A DNA stretch of 64,000 nt from Sandaracinus sp. (GTDB lineage: Bacteria > Myxococcota_A > Polyangia > Polyangiales > Houyiibacteriaceae): contig PABA01000088.1 of assembly GCA_002699025.1 (NCBI GenBank), positions 1 through 64,000 of the forward strand, written 5' to 3'. Below, in pieces: positions 1 to 8,655 of the stretch. A program made the position numbers and the translations under genes. Position 1 is the first letter of the stretch, and each line of letters opens with the position of its first letter. The notes beneath the pieces are model-generated. The model did not search any database, was not told the DNA's origin, and worked only from the letters and a program-made list of their open reading frames with translations.

Positions 1-108
1 CAGGCGGAGCGTCCCGCGACAGCGGGGCGCGAGCCGGAGCGGGGTCCCGCGGGGCCCGTCCCCTCCCCCCGTGCCCAACGTGCCTGCTCGACGACCCCGA
101 AGACCGGC

Positions 109-159
109 GGGCACGGGCAAGGGCAGGGGCACGGGCACGGGCAAGTGCCCGGGCACGGG
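109..159. repeat. GGGCAC/GGGCAG hexamer tract
   Basis: About eight degenerate 6-bp units of the GGGCAC type lie just past the 3' end of the cytochrome gene that ends at 163. The tract ends in a perfect 12-bp palindrome (145-156, GTGCCCGGGCAC) that could fold in RNA. The same hexamer family reappears at 13229-13531. Bases 1-108 show no gene I can support. Confidence 0.7.
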
Positions 160-162
160 TTG

Positions 163-2430
163 TCAGAGCATCCGAAGAAACGCCTCCAAATCGTCCAACG
201 CCGCATCGTCGGCGCCCCCCAGCTCCCCATGGGCGCCGCTCTCCCGTCCGAGCTCGAGCACGCGCCGGAGCGCGTTCGGATGGGTCGCCTCCACGGCGCC
301 GTCCACCACGTCGAAGCCGCCGGCGCCCGAGTGGAGGAGCGGGAAGCGGTCGTGGACGCCGACGAGGCCCGGCGGCGGGAGCGGGTAGGGGGCGTCGTCC
401 TGCATCGCGGGGCGGAGCGGCAGCGCGACGGGCGTGCCGACGTCGTGCAGCCGCCCTCGTGTCGCCGGATCCTGGTCGGTCGTGTGCTCGGGCCCCGGGT
501 GGCAGCGCGCGCAGCCGCGCTCCCGGAACGCGCGCCAGCCCGCGACCGGATCGCCCTCGCGCCCGCCGGGCAGGGTGACGGACTCCGGGAAGCCGCCGTC
601 CGCGCGGCGATGAGGGCTCGGCGGCGCCGTGATCGTCTCCTGGAAGCGCGCCAGCGCGAGCACCTCCGTGCGGCTCGGGTCGGGCCGATGGAAGCGGTTC
701 CGGCCGAGCACGAAGTCGGCCGTGAAGGCGAGGGAGGGGAAGAGCGCCGGCGTGAAGAAGGGCGGCGTCTCCCGCGCCTGCCAGAGGCTCGGCGAGCGGT
801 AGACGTGCATCGGCTGGCCCTTCGTGAAGAGCAGGCCGTCGGCGTCGCCGTCGTGGTGGCAGCCGTCGCAGCTCATGTGCGTGAGCCCGAGGTCCGTGTA
901 GTAGAGCGTCTCGCCCACGCGCCGGCGCGGCTGGCTCGTGAAGGGGAGCCGCCGCCGCCCGCGGAGCCGCAGCACGCCCTCCTCGGCGCGCGTCGTGTCC
1001 AGCGTGACGAGCTCGCGGCTCAGCGCGCAGAGCACGTGGAGCGTGGCTCCCTCGCCGAGCGCCAGGTGGCGCGGCCCCGTGTGGACCTCGAGGCCGGCGC
1101 GGTCCGCCCCGCCGAAGTCCCGCTCCGGGCGCACCAGCCGCACCCCCGCGGGCGGTGGCAGAGCGAGGGCGCCGAGGAGCGCGCCCCGGGCGGCGTCGTC
1201 CGAGGCGGCGAGGGCGGCGGCGTCGAGCACCACGACCCGCCCCGTGGACATGTCGGCCGCGAAGAGCAGGCCCCGCGATCGGTCGTAGGCGAGCCCCTCC
1301 GGGATGCCGCGCTCGATGGAGCGGTGCCGGAGCACGGCGCCGCTCGCGAGGTCCACGACCGAGACCCCGCCGTTCATGCTCACCTCCATGCGGTCCGGGT
1401 TCGGCCCGACGTTGGGGCCGACGCTGCTGACGAAGGCGACGCCGAGCGCCGGCGCGAGCACGACGTCGCGCGCCGCCTTGCCGCCCATCACCCAGCGCTG
1501 GAAGGGCTCGGTCGGCCCGCCCACGATGGTCGTCGCGGCGCTCGGGGCCGTCACCAGGCGCTCGACGCCGTCGTGCAGCACCAGCGCGCCGCTCCCGAGG
1601 GCGCCCGCGAGGACCACGCCGCCCGCCGCGTCGAGGCGGCGCGGGTTGGGCCCGGCGGGGACGGGCGCGCCGAGCGTGCCGCGGCGGAGGTCGAGGGGGT
1701 GGAGCGCGTCCGTGTGGCGCGAGCTGATCCAGGCGGTGTCGCCGTCGACGGCGAGGTCCTGCGGGGCAGCGGGCGCCGGGAGGATGCGGGGCGCGCCGGG
1801 CGCGTGCACCCAGAGGGCCGGGCGGTCCGCGTGGAGCACCAGGAGAGCCTCTCCCCAGCGGGCGAGCGCGACGGGGCCGTCGCCGACCGGGAGCGACGTC
1901 GGGGGGCCGCTCGGCTCGAAGACGTGGAGCGTGTCGGTGTTGCGCGAGGCGACGGCGACCTGCGAGCCGACGCGGGCCAGGGCGTCGGGGCGCGGGTAGC
2001 GCGCGTCGTCGACGAGCGTGAGCGTCGCCTCGCCGCGGAGCCGGCGCCCGGCGGCGTCCTCGAGGTGGGCGGAGACGTCCTGGAGCGTCGCGAGGCCGGG
2101 GCCGTGGGCGCCGGCGGGGAGGGCGGCGCCGCGGAGGTCTGCGTCGATGCGCGTGGTGGCCAGGCGGAGCGGGGGGTCCGTGCCCAGGACGAGCGTGGCG
2201 CCGTCCGGGAGGTGCGCGCCGTAGACGAGGAGCGGGCGGCGCGCGCGGTTCGAGACGAGGCGCGGCCCGACGGCCTCGAAGCGCGCGGTCGGCTCGCGGG
2301 CGTGCTCGGCGGCGCGCTCGGGGGCGGGCTCGGCGGGCTCCCGGCAGGCGGCGAAGAGGAAGGCGAGCAGCGGGAGCGCGAGAAGCCGGAGGACGAGGCG
2401 CGGCGCGCGGCGCGAACGGGCGCGGCTCAC
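163..2430 (-). CDS. Beta-propeller / di-haem cytochrome c lipoprotein
   Basis: Predicted exported lipoprotein of 755 residues. The chosen GTG start gives an Arg-rich n-region, a hydrophobic run (LVLRLLALPLLAFLF) and the lipobox Cys of AACREP. Residues about 40-500 look like a YncE-type propeller, with recurring short strands and phrases such as VASRNTDTLHVF. The C-terminal third carries two CxxCH haem motifs, CDGCH at 521-525 and CARCH at 640-644, as in di-haem cytochrome c peroxidase/MauG relatives. It is the last gene of an operon with a GMC flavoprotein and its small subunit (128-bp gap), so it may take electrons from the flavoprotein at the membrane. The electron route is inference. The upstream frame stays open through the gap, with two other in-frame GTGAGCC starts, so the start is not certain. 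Confidence 0.8.
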   Translation of the reverse strand: MSRARSRRAPRLVLRLLALPLLAFLFAACREPAEPAPERAAEHAREPTARFEAVGPRLVSNRARRPLLVYGAHLPDGATLVLGTDPPLRLATTRIDADLRGAALPAGAHGPGLATLQDVSAHLEDAAGRRLRGEATLTLVDDARYPRPDALARVGSQVAVASRNTDTLHVFEPSGPPTSLPVGDGPVALARWGEALLVLHADRPALWVHAPGAPRILPAPAAPQDLAVDGDTAWISSRHTDALHPLDLRRGTLGAPVPAGPNPRRLDAAGGVVLAGALGSGALVLHDGVERLVTAPSAATTIVGGPTEPFQRWVMGGKAARDVVLAPALGVAFVSSVGPNVGPNPDRMEVSMNGGVSVVDLASGAVLRHRSIERGIPEGLAYDRSRGLLFAADMSTGRVVVLDAAALAASDDAARGALLGALALPPPAGVRLVRPERDFGGADRAGLEVHTGPRHLALGEGATLHVLCALSRELVTLDTTRAEEGVLRLRGRRRLPFTSQPRRRVGETLYYTDLGLTHMSCDGCHHDGDADGLLFTKGQPMHVYRSPSLWQARETPPFFTPALFPSLAFTADFVLGRNRFHRPDPSRTEVLALARFQETITAPPSPHRRADGGFPESVTLPGGREGDPVAGWRAFRERGCARCHPGPEHTTDQDPATRGRLHDVGTPVALPLRPAMQDDAPYPLPPPGLVGVHDRFPLLHSGAGGFDVVDGAVEATHPNALRRVLELGRESGAHGELGGADDAALDDLEAFLRML

Positions 2431-2566
2431 GGGGCCCGGACGACCCCCGCGCGTTCGGCTCTCTCGACCCGGACGGCTCACGCGCGCCCGCAGCCGGCAG
2501 CGCGGAGGGCGCTCGCGCGGGCGGACCACGCAGCGGGGCGAGCGCTCGCGGGCGCGGCTCACGCGG
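2416..2566 (-). repeat. Three copies of a GTGAGCC start-like repeat
   Basis: On the minus strand the motif GTGAGCC followed by G/C-rich sequence occurs at the GMC stop codon (near 2561), near 2482 and at the chosen cytochrome start (2430). The outer two copies share about 16 bases (CGTGAGCCGCGCCCG plus flank). The repeats supply several in-frame GTG codons, so they blur the true translation start. Confidence 0.5.
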
Positions 2567-4277
2567 CCCGGCCCCCGGCCTCGTCCTCCCCGCGCAGCCG
2601 GGCCGCCAGGTGCGCGCCCACCCGGAGGCCGTTGGCGAGGATGGTCAGCGTCGTCGGCACGCCGCCCGCCGTGGGCATGAAGCTCCCGTCGACCACGTAG
2701 AGGTTGTCCACCTCGTGGGCGCGGCAGAAGGGGTCGAGGACGCTCTCCGCCGGGTCCGCGCCGAAGCGGCAGGTGCCGTGCTGGAGCACGAAGGTGGTCC
2801 CGCCGACGGTCTCCACGCGCACGTCCGCCGCCCCCGCCGCCTCGAAGACCTCCGCGCCGGTCCGCGCGACCGCGCGCGAGTGCTCGACGTCGAGCGGGTG
2901 GTGATCGAGCGCGATCTTCGCGACCGGCAGGTCCCACTTGTCGCGCACCGAGTCGTCGACGCTCACGTGCGTGTTCGGCGTCGGCAGGAAGTCCCCGAAG
3001 ACCTCCGCCTCGAGCTCGCGCACGTCCTCGTAGTGCCGCTCGAGCGCCTCCTGCAGGCGCCGCCCCCAGAGCGGCGGCCGCGCGCGGTTCGCGACGCGCT
3101 CCGCCGTGTAGATGGGGGTCCGGTGCGGGAGGATGAAGTTCAGCGTGCCCCCCTTGTCGTAGCCGCCGGCCTTCTCCGCGAGGTGATAGCGGTCCTGCAC
3201 GGAGCGCTGGAGGAAGTGGACCTGGTGGTGCGGGCGGAGGCCGCGCTCGAGGGCGCTCGTCTCGAAGGCGCCGTAGACCTTGGCGAGCGTCGAGAACGTG
3301 AGGTTCTTGCCGACCAGGCCGCTCCCGTTCGCGAGCCCGTTCGGGTGTCGGCCGGAGCGGCTGTTGAGGAGCAGGCGCGCCGACTCGATGGCCGTGGCGC
3401 TCACGACGACCACCTTGGCGCGCTGCTCCCGGGCGGCGCCGCTCGCGTCGTAGTAGCGCACGGAGCGCGCGCGTCCGTCCGGCGCCGTGCCGATCTCGAA
3501 GGCCATGCACTCGGCGCGGAGCTCGCAGCGCCCGGTGGCGAGGGCGGCCGGGAGCAGGGCGCTGAGCGAGCTCGACTTGGCGTCGATGGGGCAGCCGTAG
3601 GAGCCGCAGAAGTCGCAATGGGCGCAGGCCGGGCGGCCCTGGTAGGGCTCCGAGAGGACGGCGCGCGGGGTCGGGAAGGCGTGCAGGCCGAGCTGGCGTG
3701 CGCCGCGGTCCACGAGGCGGGCGAGCGGGTTCGCGGCGACGGGCGGGAGCGGGTAGGGCCCGGAGCGCGGCGGCTCGTGCGGGTGGGCGCCGGCCTGGCC
3801 GCTCACGCCGAGGAGGCGCTCGACGCGGTCGTACCAGGGGGCGAGCTCCTCGTAGCCGATCGGCCAGTCCGCGAGCGAGGCGCCCTCGAGCGCGCCGTAG
3901 CGGCTGCGCATCTCGAAGTCGACCGGGTGCAGGCGGTAGAAGAAGCCGCTCATGTGCACCGTGCCGCCGCCGACGTTGTTGGCGATCCAGCCTTCTTGGG
4001 TGCGGCGTGGGGTGCGGTCGCGCGGGGTCTGGATGAGGTGCGGCTCCTCGCTCGGGAAGGGCGCCCAGTAGTTCCGCCGGCAGACCTCGATCTCGTCGTG
4101 CCGGAAGTCCTCGCGCCGGTACCAGGGCCCCTTCTCGAGCACCACGACCCGCGCGCCTGCCCGAGCGAGGGAGAGGGCCATCGTGCCGCCCCCGGCGCCG
4201 CTGCCGACGATGACGACGTCGCCCTCCTCGCCGGACCAGTCGGGGCCTTCGCGGGACGGGCCGCTCGTCTCAGCCAT
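2559..4277 (-). CDS. GMC-family FAD oxidoreductase
   Basis: 572-residue flavoprotein of the glucose-methanol-choline family, which oxidises alcohol or sugar substrates with FAD. The FAD-binding GSGAGG motif lies near residues 25-30, followed by VVVLEKG at the end of the second strand. A Cys cluster (CAHCDFCGSYGC, about 216-227) resembles the region that holds an Fe-S cluster in FAD-dependent sugar dehydrogenases. The C-terminus has HGTCRFG (about 500), matching the usual HxxGTxRMG region, and VVDGSFMPTAGG. The usual NPT that follows reads PTT, so the second catalytic residue differs. It has no signal of its own and probably rides out with the Tat substrate encoded just upstream, whose stop overlaps this ATG by 8 bp. 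The substrate cannot be read from sequence. Confidence 0.9.
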   Translation of the reverse strand: MAETSGPSREGPDWSGEEGDVVIVGSGAGGGTMALSLARAGARVVVLEKGPWYRREDFRHDEIEVCRRNYWAPFPSEEPHLIQTPRDRTPRRTQEGWIANNVGGGTVHMSGFFYRLHPVDFEMRSRYGALEGASLADWPIGYEELAPWYDRVERLLGVSGQAGAHPHEPPRSGPYPLPPVAANPLARLVDRGARQLGLHAFPTPRAVLSEPYQGRPACAHCDFCGSYGCPIDAKSSSLSALLPAALATGRCELRAECMAFEIGTAPDGRARSVRYYDASGAAREQRAKVVVVSATAIESARLLLNSRSGRHPNGLANGSGLVGKNLTFSTLAKVYGAFETSALERGLRPHHQVHFLQRSVQDRYHLAEKAGGYDKGGTLNFILPHRTPIYTAERVANRARPPLWGRRLQEALERHYEDVRELEAEVFGDFLPTPNTHVSVDDSVRDKWDLPVAKIALDHHPLDVEHSRAVARTGAEVFEAAGAADVRVETVGGTTFVLQHGTCRFGADPAESVLDPFCRAHEVDNLYVVDGSFMPTAGGVPTTLTILANGLRVGAHLAARLRGEDEAGGRAA

Positions 4278-4899
4278 GGTCGGCCTCCTCTCCGCAGGCG
4301 TGCATGCCGCTGCCGCAGCTCGGGTCGACGCCGAGCCAATCCCAGCCGCGGCGCGCGTGGTTGCCGCCGTGGCGCGGGTCGCCGAGGTGCCCCTCGAGGG
4401 CGAAGGCGTGCACCAGCGCGAAGAAGCGCGGCGCCGGGAAGCGCCCGGGCAGGCGCCCGGTCTGGACCCGTTCGAGGAGCGCGTCCTGCCGTGCGGGCGC
4501 GAGCTCGGCGAAGGCGGCGCCGTGCTCGGCGCGGGCCCAGCCGTCGAGGCGCGCGAGGCCGTCGCGGAAGAGGCGCCCCATGCCGCGGAAGTGCGGCTCG
4601 AGGAGCTGGCCGTCGACGTAGCGGAGCACGCCGGTCTCGCGGGCGCCGGGGACGCCCTCGCCGCTCGGCCAGATGCGCGCGAGGAGCGCCGCCATGGTCA
4701 CGCCCTCGGCCTCCGAGAAGAAGCGGAGGGGGCCGCTCGGGGCGGCGCGCGGCGCGGGGGGCTCGGGTGGGTGCTCGGGCGTCGAGGGCGCGGCGGCGGG
4801 GGCGTCGTCGCCGTCGCAGCCCGCGAGGGGGAGCGCGGCGCCGACCCCGAGCGCGCCGAGGCCCCCGAGGAAGCGGCGGCGATGGAGGGGCAGGGCCAT
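4270..4899 (-). CDS. Gluconate 2-dehydrogenase subunit 3-like Tat lipoprotein
   Basis: 209-residue small subunit. The start at 4899 gives a twin-arginine signal (HRRRFLGGLGALGVG) ending in a lipobox-like LAGC, so it is probably folded before export and lipid-anchored. The rest (AALLARIWPSGEGVPGARETGVLRYVDGQL and a following helical region) matches the subunit-3 pattern of membrane-bound gluconate/sugar dehydrogenases, which chaperone and co-export the FAD subunit. The frame stays open up to 4980, but only this start puts the Tat signal at the N-terminus. It is first in the operon with the GMC gene. Two copies of a GTAACC-type dyad lie 60-120 bp upstream. Confidence 0.85.
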   Translation of the reverse strand: MALPLHRRRFLGGLGALGVGAALPLAGCDGDDAPAAAPSTPEHPPEPPAPRAAPSGPLRFFSEAEGVTMAALLARIWPSGEGVPGARETGVLRYVDGQLLEPHFRGMGRLFRDGLARLDGWARAEHGAAFAELAPARQDALLERVQTGRLPGRFPAPRFFALVHAFALEGHLGDPRHGGNHARRGWDWLGVDPSCGSGMHACGEEADHG

Positions 4900-4957
4900 G
4901 CCCCGGGGAACAGCAAGGGGCGTTCCGCGGGGCTGGCGCGACTCAGCGCGAGCCATC

Positions 4958-5023
4958 GTAACCCGTGGGAGCACGGCCACCCCTCGGGCGCGCGTCCGCC
5001 GTAACCGCCGGGGCTACGGCCAC
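4958..5023. promoter_or_regulatory. Duplicated GTAACC-N5-GGCTAC dyad upstream of the GMC operon
   Basis: At 5001-5017 GTAACC is followed after 5 bases by GGCTAC, a dyad with one mismatch. A 23-bp imperfect copy starts 43 bp away at 4958; both copies end in ACGGCCAC. Related dyads sit at 19640-19656 and 41600-41616, each 100-150 bp ahead of a start codon. Read as a candidate operator; no binding protein can be named. Confidence 0.4.
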
Positions 5024-5047
5024 GCGCGCCGCCGACCCTGGGCGTCC

Positions 5048-6226
5048 TCAGCGGGCGAGGGCCGCGGCGACGAGCTCGAGGGCCTCCTCCGTCACCGCGT
5101 GCTCGACCTGGTCGCGCACCACGTGGACGCGGAAGTCGCCGCAGGCCGGGTCGCCGCCGAGCGCCGTGCGGAGCTCGCGCTCCATGGCGCGGAGCGCGTC
5201 CTCGCGCCCCTCCACCGAGAAGCAGCACTCGTCCCGCTCGTTGAAGATCTGGAGCTGCGCCCGGCCCGGACCGCTGGCGAGGAGATAGAGCTCGCGGTAG
5301 CCGGCGAGCCGGTAGAGGGGGCGCTCGCCGAGCTGCTCGAAGTCGCCGAGGTCGCCGCGCGCCTCCTCGCGGAGGTCGAGGGGGAGGGCGCCCGCGATGG
5401 GCACGCTCGTGCGGATGCGCGGGTCGAGGGCGGCGGCGAGCACGGTCGTCCAGCCGCCGCCCGAGAGGCCGACCATGTGCACGGTCGCCACGTCCGTGAC
5501 CGCGAGCGCGTGGCGGATGGCGCGGTGCACGGGCTCCACGAAGAGGTGCATCACCGGGTGGCCCGCCGCCTCCAGCGCGGCGAAGGAGTCGTGGCCGCGG
5601 AGCGGGACGGGCGCGCCCTCGACGGTCGCCTCGGGGAGCTCCGGGTTCGGTCCGGTGAGGGGCATCGCGAGGACGACGACGTGGAGCCCCCGGCCGAGGA
5701 GGTCGCGCAGGATCGGGAGCGCCGCGCCGAAGCCCTGCCCGTGGCCGAGGTGGTAGACGACCAGCTCGCCGCGCGGGGCCGCCGGGTGGAGGAGGAGCGC
5801 CGTCGAGGAGGTGCCGTAGTCCATCGCGAAGAGCAGCTCGTCGGCGCGCGCGAGCTCCGTCCAAGCGTCGAAGGCGGCGGCGGAGACGCCCACCTCCACG
5901 GCGTCGGGCGGGGCGTCCGGGAGCGTGGGGGCCCGGAAGACCTCCAGGACGAGCCGCGCCCGAAGCGCGGGGAGGACGTCCTCCCCCGGGCAGGTGTGGG
6001 GAGGGATGGGCGGGGAGCCCCCCGAGACGGCGAGCGTCCCCGCGTCCCCTGGCGCTTCGGCGGCCCGGCTCGCGTCCGCCGTCCAGCGCGCGTGCTCCGG
6101 CGCGTTCACCGGCGCGCCCGCCGCGACGAGGTCCGCCGCGGCGAGGTCCGGCGCGTCGTCGCCTCGGCCGCATGCGACGAGCAGGGCGGCGAGCCATCCC
6201 CATCGCCGGAGCCTCGTGGCGCGCAT
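5048..6226 (-). CDS. Alpha/beta-hydrolase lipoprotein
   Basis: 392 residues from the ATG at 6226, which gives a clean lipoprotein signal (MRATRLRRWGWLAALLVACG). The frame is open upstream to 6397, but those codons would bury the signal. A nucleophile elbow GLSGGG lies near residue 252, preceded by strand TVHM and followed by a helix, as in alpha/beta hydrolases of the dienelactone-hydrolase/acetyl-xylan-esterase type. A late His near HVVRDQVEHAVT could complete a triad. A pair of Cys (DECCFS) occurs near residue 337. It is probably an outer-membrane or periplasmic esterase of unknown substrate. It is a single gene, divergent from the MopE-like gene at 6318. Confidence 0.75.
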   Translation of the reverse strand: MRATRLRRWGWLAALLVACGRGDDAPDLAAADLVAAGAPVNAPEHARWTADASRAAEAPGDAGTLAVSGGSPPIPPHTCPGEDVLPALRARLVLEVFRAPTLPDAPPDAVEVGVSAAAFDAWTELARADELLFAMDYGTSSTALLLHPAAPRGELVVYHLGHGQGFGAALPILRDLLGRGLHVVVLAMPLTGPNPELPEATVEGAPVPLRGHDSFAALEAAGHPVMHLFVEPVHRAIRHALAVTDVATVHMVGLSGGGWTTVLAAALDPRIRTSVPIAGALPLDLREEARGDLGDFEQLGERPLYRLAGYRELYLLASGPGRAQLQIFNERDECCFSVEGREDALRAMERELRTALGGDPACGDFRVHVVRDQVEHAVTEEALELVAAALAR

Positions 6227-6317
6227 GGGCGGAGCGTAGCAGGGCGGATCCTGCACCGCGGAGGCCCGCGGCACGGACCGCTGGACGGGCTTCATCGCTT
6301 GCCAGTAGCGTCGCCCG

Positions 6318-7919
6318 ATGAAGCTGGCGCACCTGGTCTGGGCCTCCTCGCTCCTCCTCTTGGCCTGCGGCGACGAGGGCGCGCCGCTCGAGGGCATGGA
6401 CGGCGGCGGGGGCCCCGCGGTCTGCGTCGTGGACGCGGACTGCGACGACCTCCTCTACTGCAACGGCGCCGAGGTCTGCGAGCCGGGCTCCGCGGACGCG
6501 AACGCGCTCGGCTGCGTGGCCGGCTCCCGCCCCTGCGCGCCCGGGCTCTGCGTGGAGAGCGAGCGGCGCTGCATGGACGTGGACTGCCCCGACGCGGACG
6601 GGGACGGCTTCGCGAGCGCCGCGTGCGGCGGCGACGACTGCGACGACGCCGACGGGAGCCGCTTCCCGGGCGCGGCCGAGCGCTGCGACTTCGTCGACGA
6701 CGACTGCGACCCGACCACGCTCGGGGATCGGGACGCCGACGGAGACGGGGAGGTCTCGAGCCTCTGCTGCAACGGCGACGCCTGCGGGCCCGACTGCGAC
6801 GACACGGCCGCGGGCGTCGGGCCGACCTCCCCCGAGGTCTGCAACGGCGTCGACGACGACTGCGACGGAGACGTCGACGAGGGCGTGCTGCTGATGGCCT
6901 GGCCGGACTCGGATCGGGACGGCTGGGGCGACGCGGACTCCGTCGTCGAGCAGCGCTGCGACCTGCCGAGCGATCGGGCGAGCCGCGGCGGCGACTGCGA
7001 CGACCTCGACGCCGCGCGCAACCCCGACGCGATCGACGTCTGCGACGGGGTCGACCAGGACTGCGATGGGACGATCGACGAGGGGGCCGACGCGCGCTGC
7101 GACGACGCCCTCGGGCCCCTGACCGTGGGGGCCTGCGTGAGCCCTCCCGACGGCACCGCACCCCGCTGCCACGGGCTCCGCTGCGTCGGCGGCGGCGACG
7201 TCTGCGGCGCATCCCCGAACAACGCCTGCGACGCGAACCTCTGCATGTCGAGCGAGCACTGCGGCGAGTGCGGCCGGGTCTGCCTCGACTGCGCGGGCGG
7301 CGTCTGCCCGGGGGGCGGGCTCTCCTTCGTCAACGTGGTCTACCAGGTCCGCGACTTCCTCGACGACACCCCCGTCGTCGCCGCGACCCGCGTGCTCGGG
7401 AGCTGCGAGCCGACGGCGGGCAGCACCGACGACGGTGGCCTCTTCGTCCTCGGGCGCGAGTCGCCGCCGGACCCGCCCGTCGACGGCGTGGCCTTCTCGG
7501 CGAGCGGCTACCTGACCACGCTCGCGGGCTTCGCCGGCGGCCGGCTGCCGCTCCTCGCCGTGGACGACTACGAGGGCTGGCTCGCCGACCCGGCCGTCGA
7601 TCAGGCGCGGGACCCGGAGCTCGGCGTCGTGATCGTCGAGGGGAGCCTCACCGTGCCCGTGACCGATCTGGTCCACGGCCCGGCCTTCATGCTGCTGCCC
7701 GACGGCTCGATCGAGGCGGCGCCCCCCGAGGGGAGCGGCGTGTTCCCCCCGGGGGCCGTCTTCGTGTACCCGAACGTGCTCCCGGGCACCTACACGGTGC
7801 AGCCCTGGCCGACCGGCTGCATGTCCAGCGACTGCGAGGCGCGGACGGGCCTGCGTGTGGAGGGGGGCGCGCTCGGCTGGGTGAGCTTCGGCTGCAGCGA
7901 CGTCGCCTGCCGCGGCTGA
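6318..7919 (+). CDS. MopE-like Ca-binding repeat lipoprotein
   Basis: 533 residues with a lipoprotein signal (MKLAHLVWASSLLLLACGD). Residues about 35-300 are Cys/Asp-rich repeats of the form CDxDGDG, GDCDD, EVCNGVDDDCDG and VDEG. This is the MopE/putative metal-binding pattern common in myxobacterial surface proteins and likely binds Ca. A second Cys module follows (SEHCGECGRVCLDC). The C-terminal 200 residues form a distinct domain with no motif I recognise. The whole architecture is repeated by the gene at 43670-45292, so the two are paralogues. Probably surface-exposed and monocistronic; function unknown. Confidence 0.8.
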   Translation: MKLAHLVWASSLLLLACGDEGAPLEGMDGGGGPAVCVVDADCDDLLYCNGAEVCEPGSADANALGCVAGSRPCAPGLCVESERRCMDVDCPDADGDGFASAACGGDDCDDADGSRFPGAAERCDFVDDDCDPTTLGDRDADGDGEVSSLCCNGDACGPDCDDTAAGVGPTSPEVCNGVDDDCDGDVDEGVLLMAWPDSDRDGWGDADSVVEQRCDLPSDRASRGGDCDDLDAARNPDAIDVCDGVDQDCDGTIDEGADARCDDALGPLTVGACVSPPDGTAPRCHGLRCVGGGDVCGASPNNACDANLCMSSEHCGECGRVCLDCAGGVCPGGGLSFVNVVYQVRDFLDDTPVVAATRVLGSCEPTAGSTDDGGLFVLGRESPPDPPVDGVAFSASGYLTTLAGFAGGRLPLLAVDDYEGWLADPAVDQARDPELGVVIVEGSLTVPVTDLVHGPAFMLLPDGSIEAAPPEGSGVFPPGAVFVYPNVLPGTYTVQPWPTGCMSSDCEARTGLRVEGGALGWVSFGCSDVACRG

Positions 7920-8104
7920 GCGGCGGTCGCGCGCGTCCGATGCGGCGAACGAGCCCGCGACCCCAGCCGGGCCGGAGGCGTCTCCGCTGGGGGAGGAGAG
8001 GCTGCCGTGACGGGCGGCGGTGACCGGTCCCTCGCGCCGAGCGCGCCTGCGATCGCGATCGAGCCCACCCGCGCGCCAGCGGGGGTTGGGAGAACGCCGA
8101 GCGT

Positions 8105-8599
8105 TCAGGTGCGCCGGCGGCGCTTGCGGAGCTCTCCGATCCCGACGGCGATCAGGATGAGCGCGAGGGTCACGCCCCCGGCGATCCACTCGACCAGCTT
8201 CCGGGACGCCCGCTCGTCGTGCTCGCGCCAGACCTGGTCGATGTTCAGGTTCACGACGTCCACGTGCAAGGCGTAGCGCATGCGGTCGCCGAGGAAGCCG
8301 CCCTGGGGTCCGAAGGCGGCGCGGTGGCCGTCGGGCCCGTCGACGCCGCCGGCGGCCCGGACCATCGCCTGGAGCTCCGCGAGGTCTTCCTCGAAGGTCG
8401 GCACGGCCTCGTAGGGCGGCTCGAGCCCCTCGTCCTCGAGCTGCCGGAGGCGCACCTGCAGCCGCGCGTAGTCGCCGAGCTCGGTGGTGTCGTCGGCCAT
8501 CTCGGCCTCGAGCTCCCGCTGGAGCGCCCCGGAGGTCTCCCCCCCGCAGGCGCCGAGCGCGAGGAGAGCGAGCAGGGCGGAGCAAAGTCGAAGAAGCAT
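8105..8599 (-). CDS. Small lipoprotein with C-terminal membrane helix
   Basis: 164 residues with an N-terminal lipoprotein signal (LLALLALGACGG), a helical middle rich in Glu/Gln/Leu (likely coiled coil, about 25-75) and a C-terminal hydrophobic helix (LVEWIAGGVTLALILIAVGIG) followed by RKRRRRT. Having both a lipid anchor and a membrane helix is unusual and would tether it twice to the inner membrane. It lies 56 bp downstream of the 8656-9159 gene on the same strand and is probably the last gene of a three-gene operon. No family recognised. Confidence 0.65.
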   Translation of the reverse strand: MLLRLCSALLALLALGACGGETSGALQRELEAEMADDTTELGDYARLQVRLRQLEDEGLEPPYEAVPTFEEDLAELQAMVRAAGGVDGPDGHRAAFGPQGGFLGDRMRYALHVDVVNLNIDQVWREHDERASRKLVEWIAGGVTLALILIAVGIGELRKRRRRT

Positions 8600-8655
8600 G
8601 GCGCAGCATACGCGGCCCCACGTCCCCCTGGATTCTCTCCGCCGAGATCGGCGCG

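Noticed and set aside
145-2700. An 851-codon plus-strand frame over the cytochrome gene
   Set aside because: Composition is typical of a shadow, while the opposite strand has a lipobox and two haem motifs.
7920-8104. Terminator between convergent genes
   Set aside because: No convincing inverted repeat with a T-run was found in this 185-bp gap.
4698-8621. A 1,307-codon minus-strand open frame
   Set aside because: It crosses several real genes on both strands and its product is low-complexity Arg/Pro/Ala with no fold signature; only short, separate genes within its span are supported.
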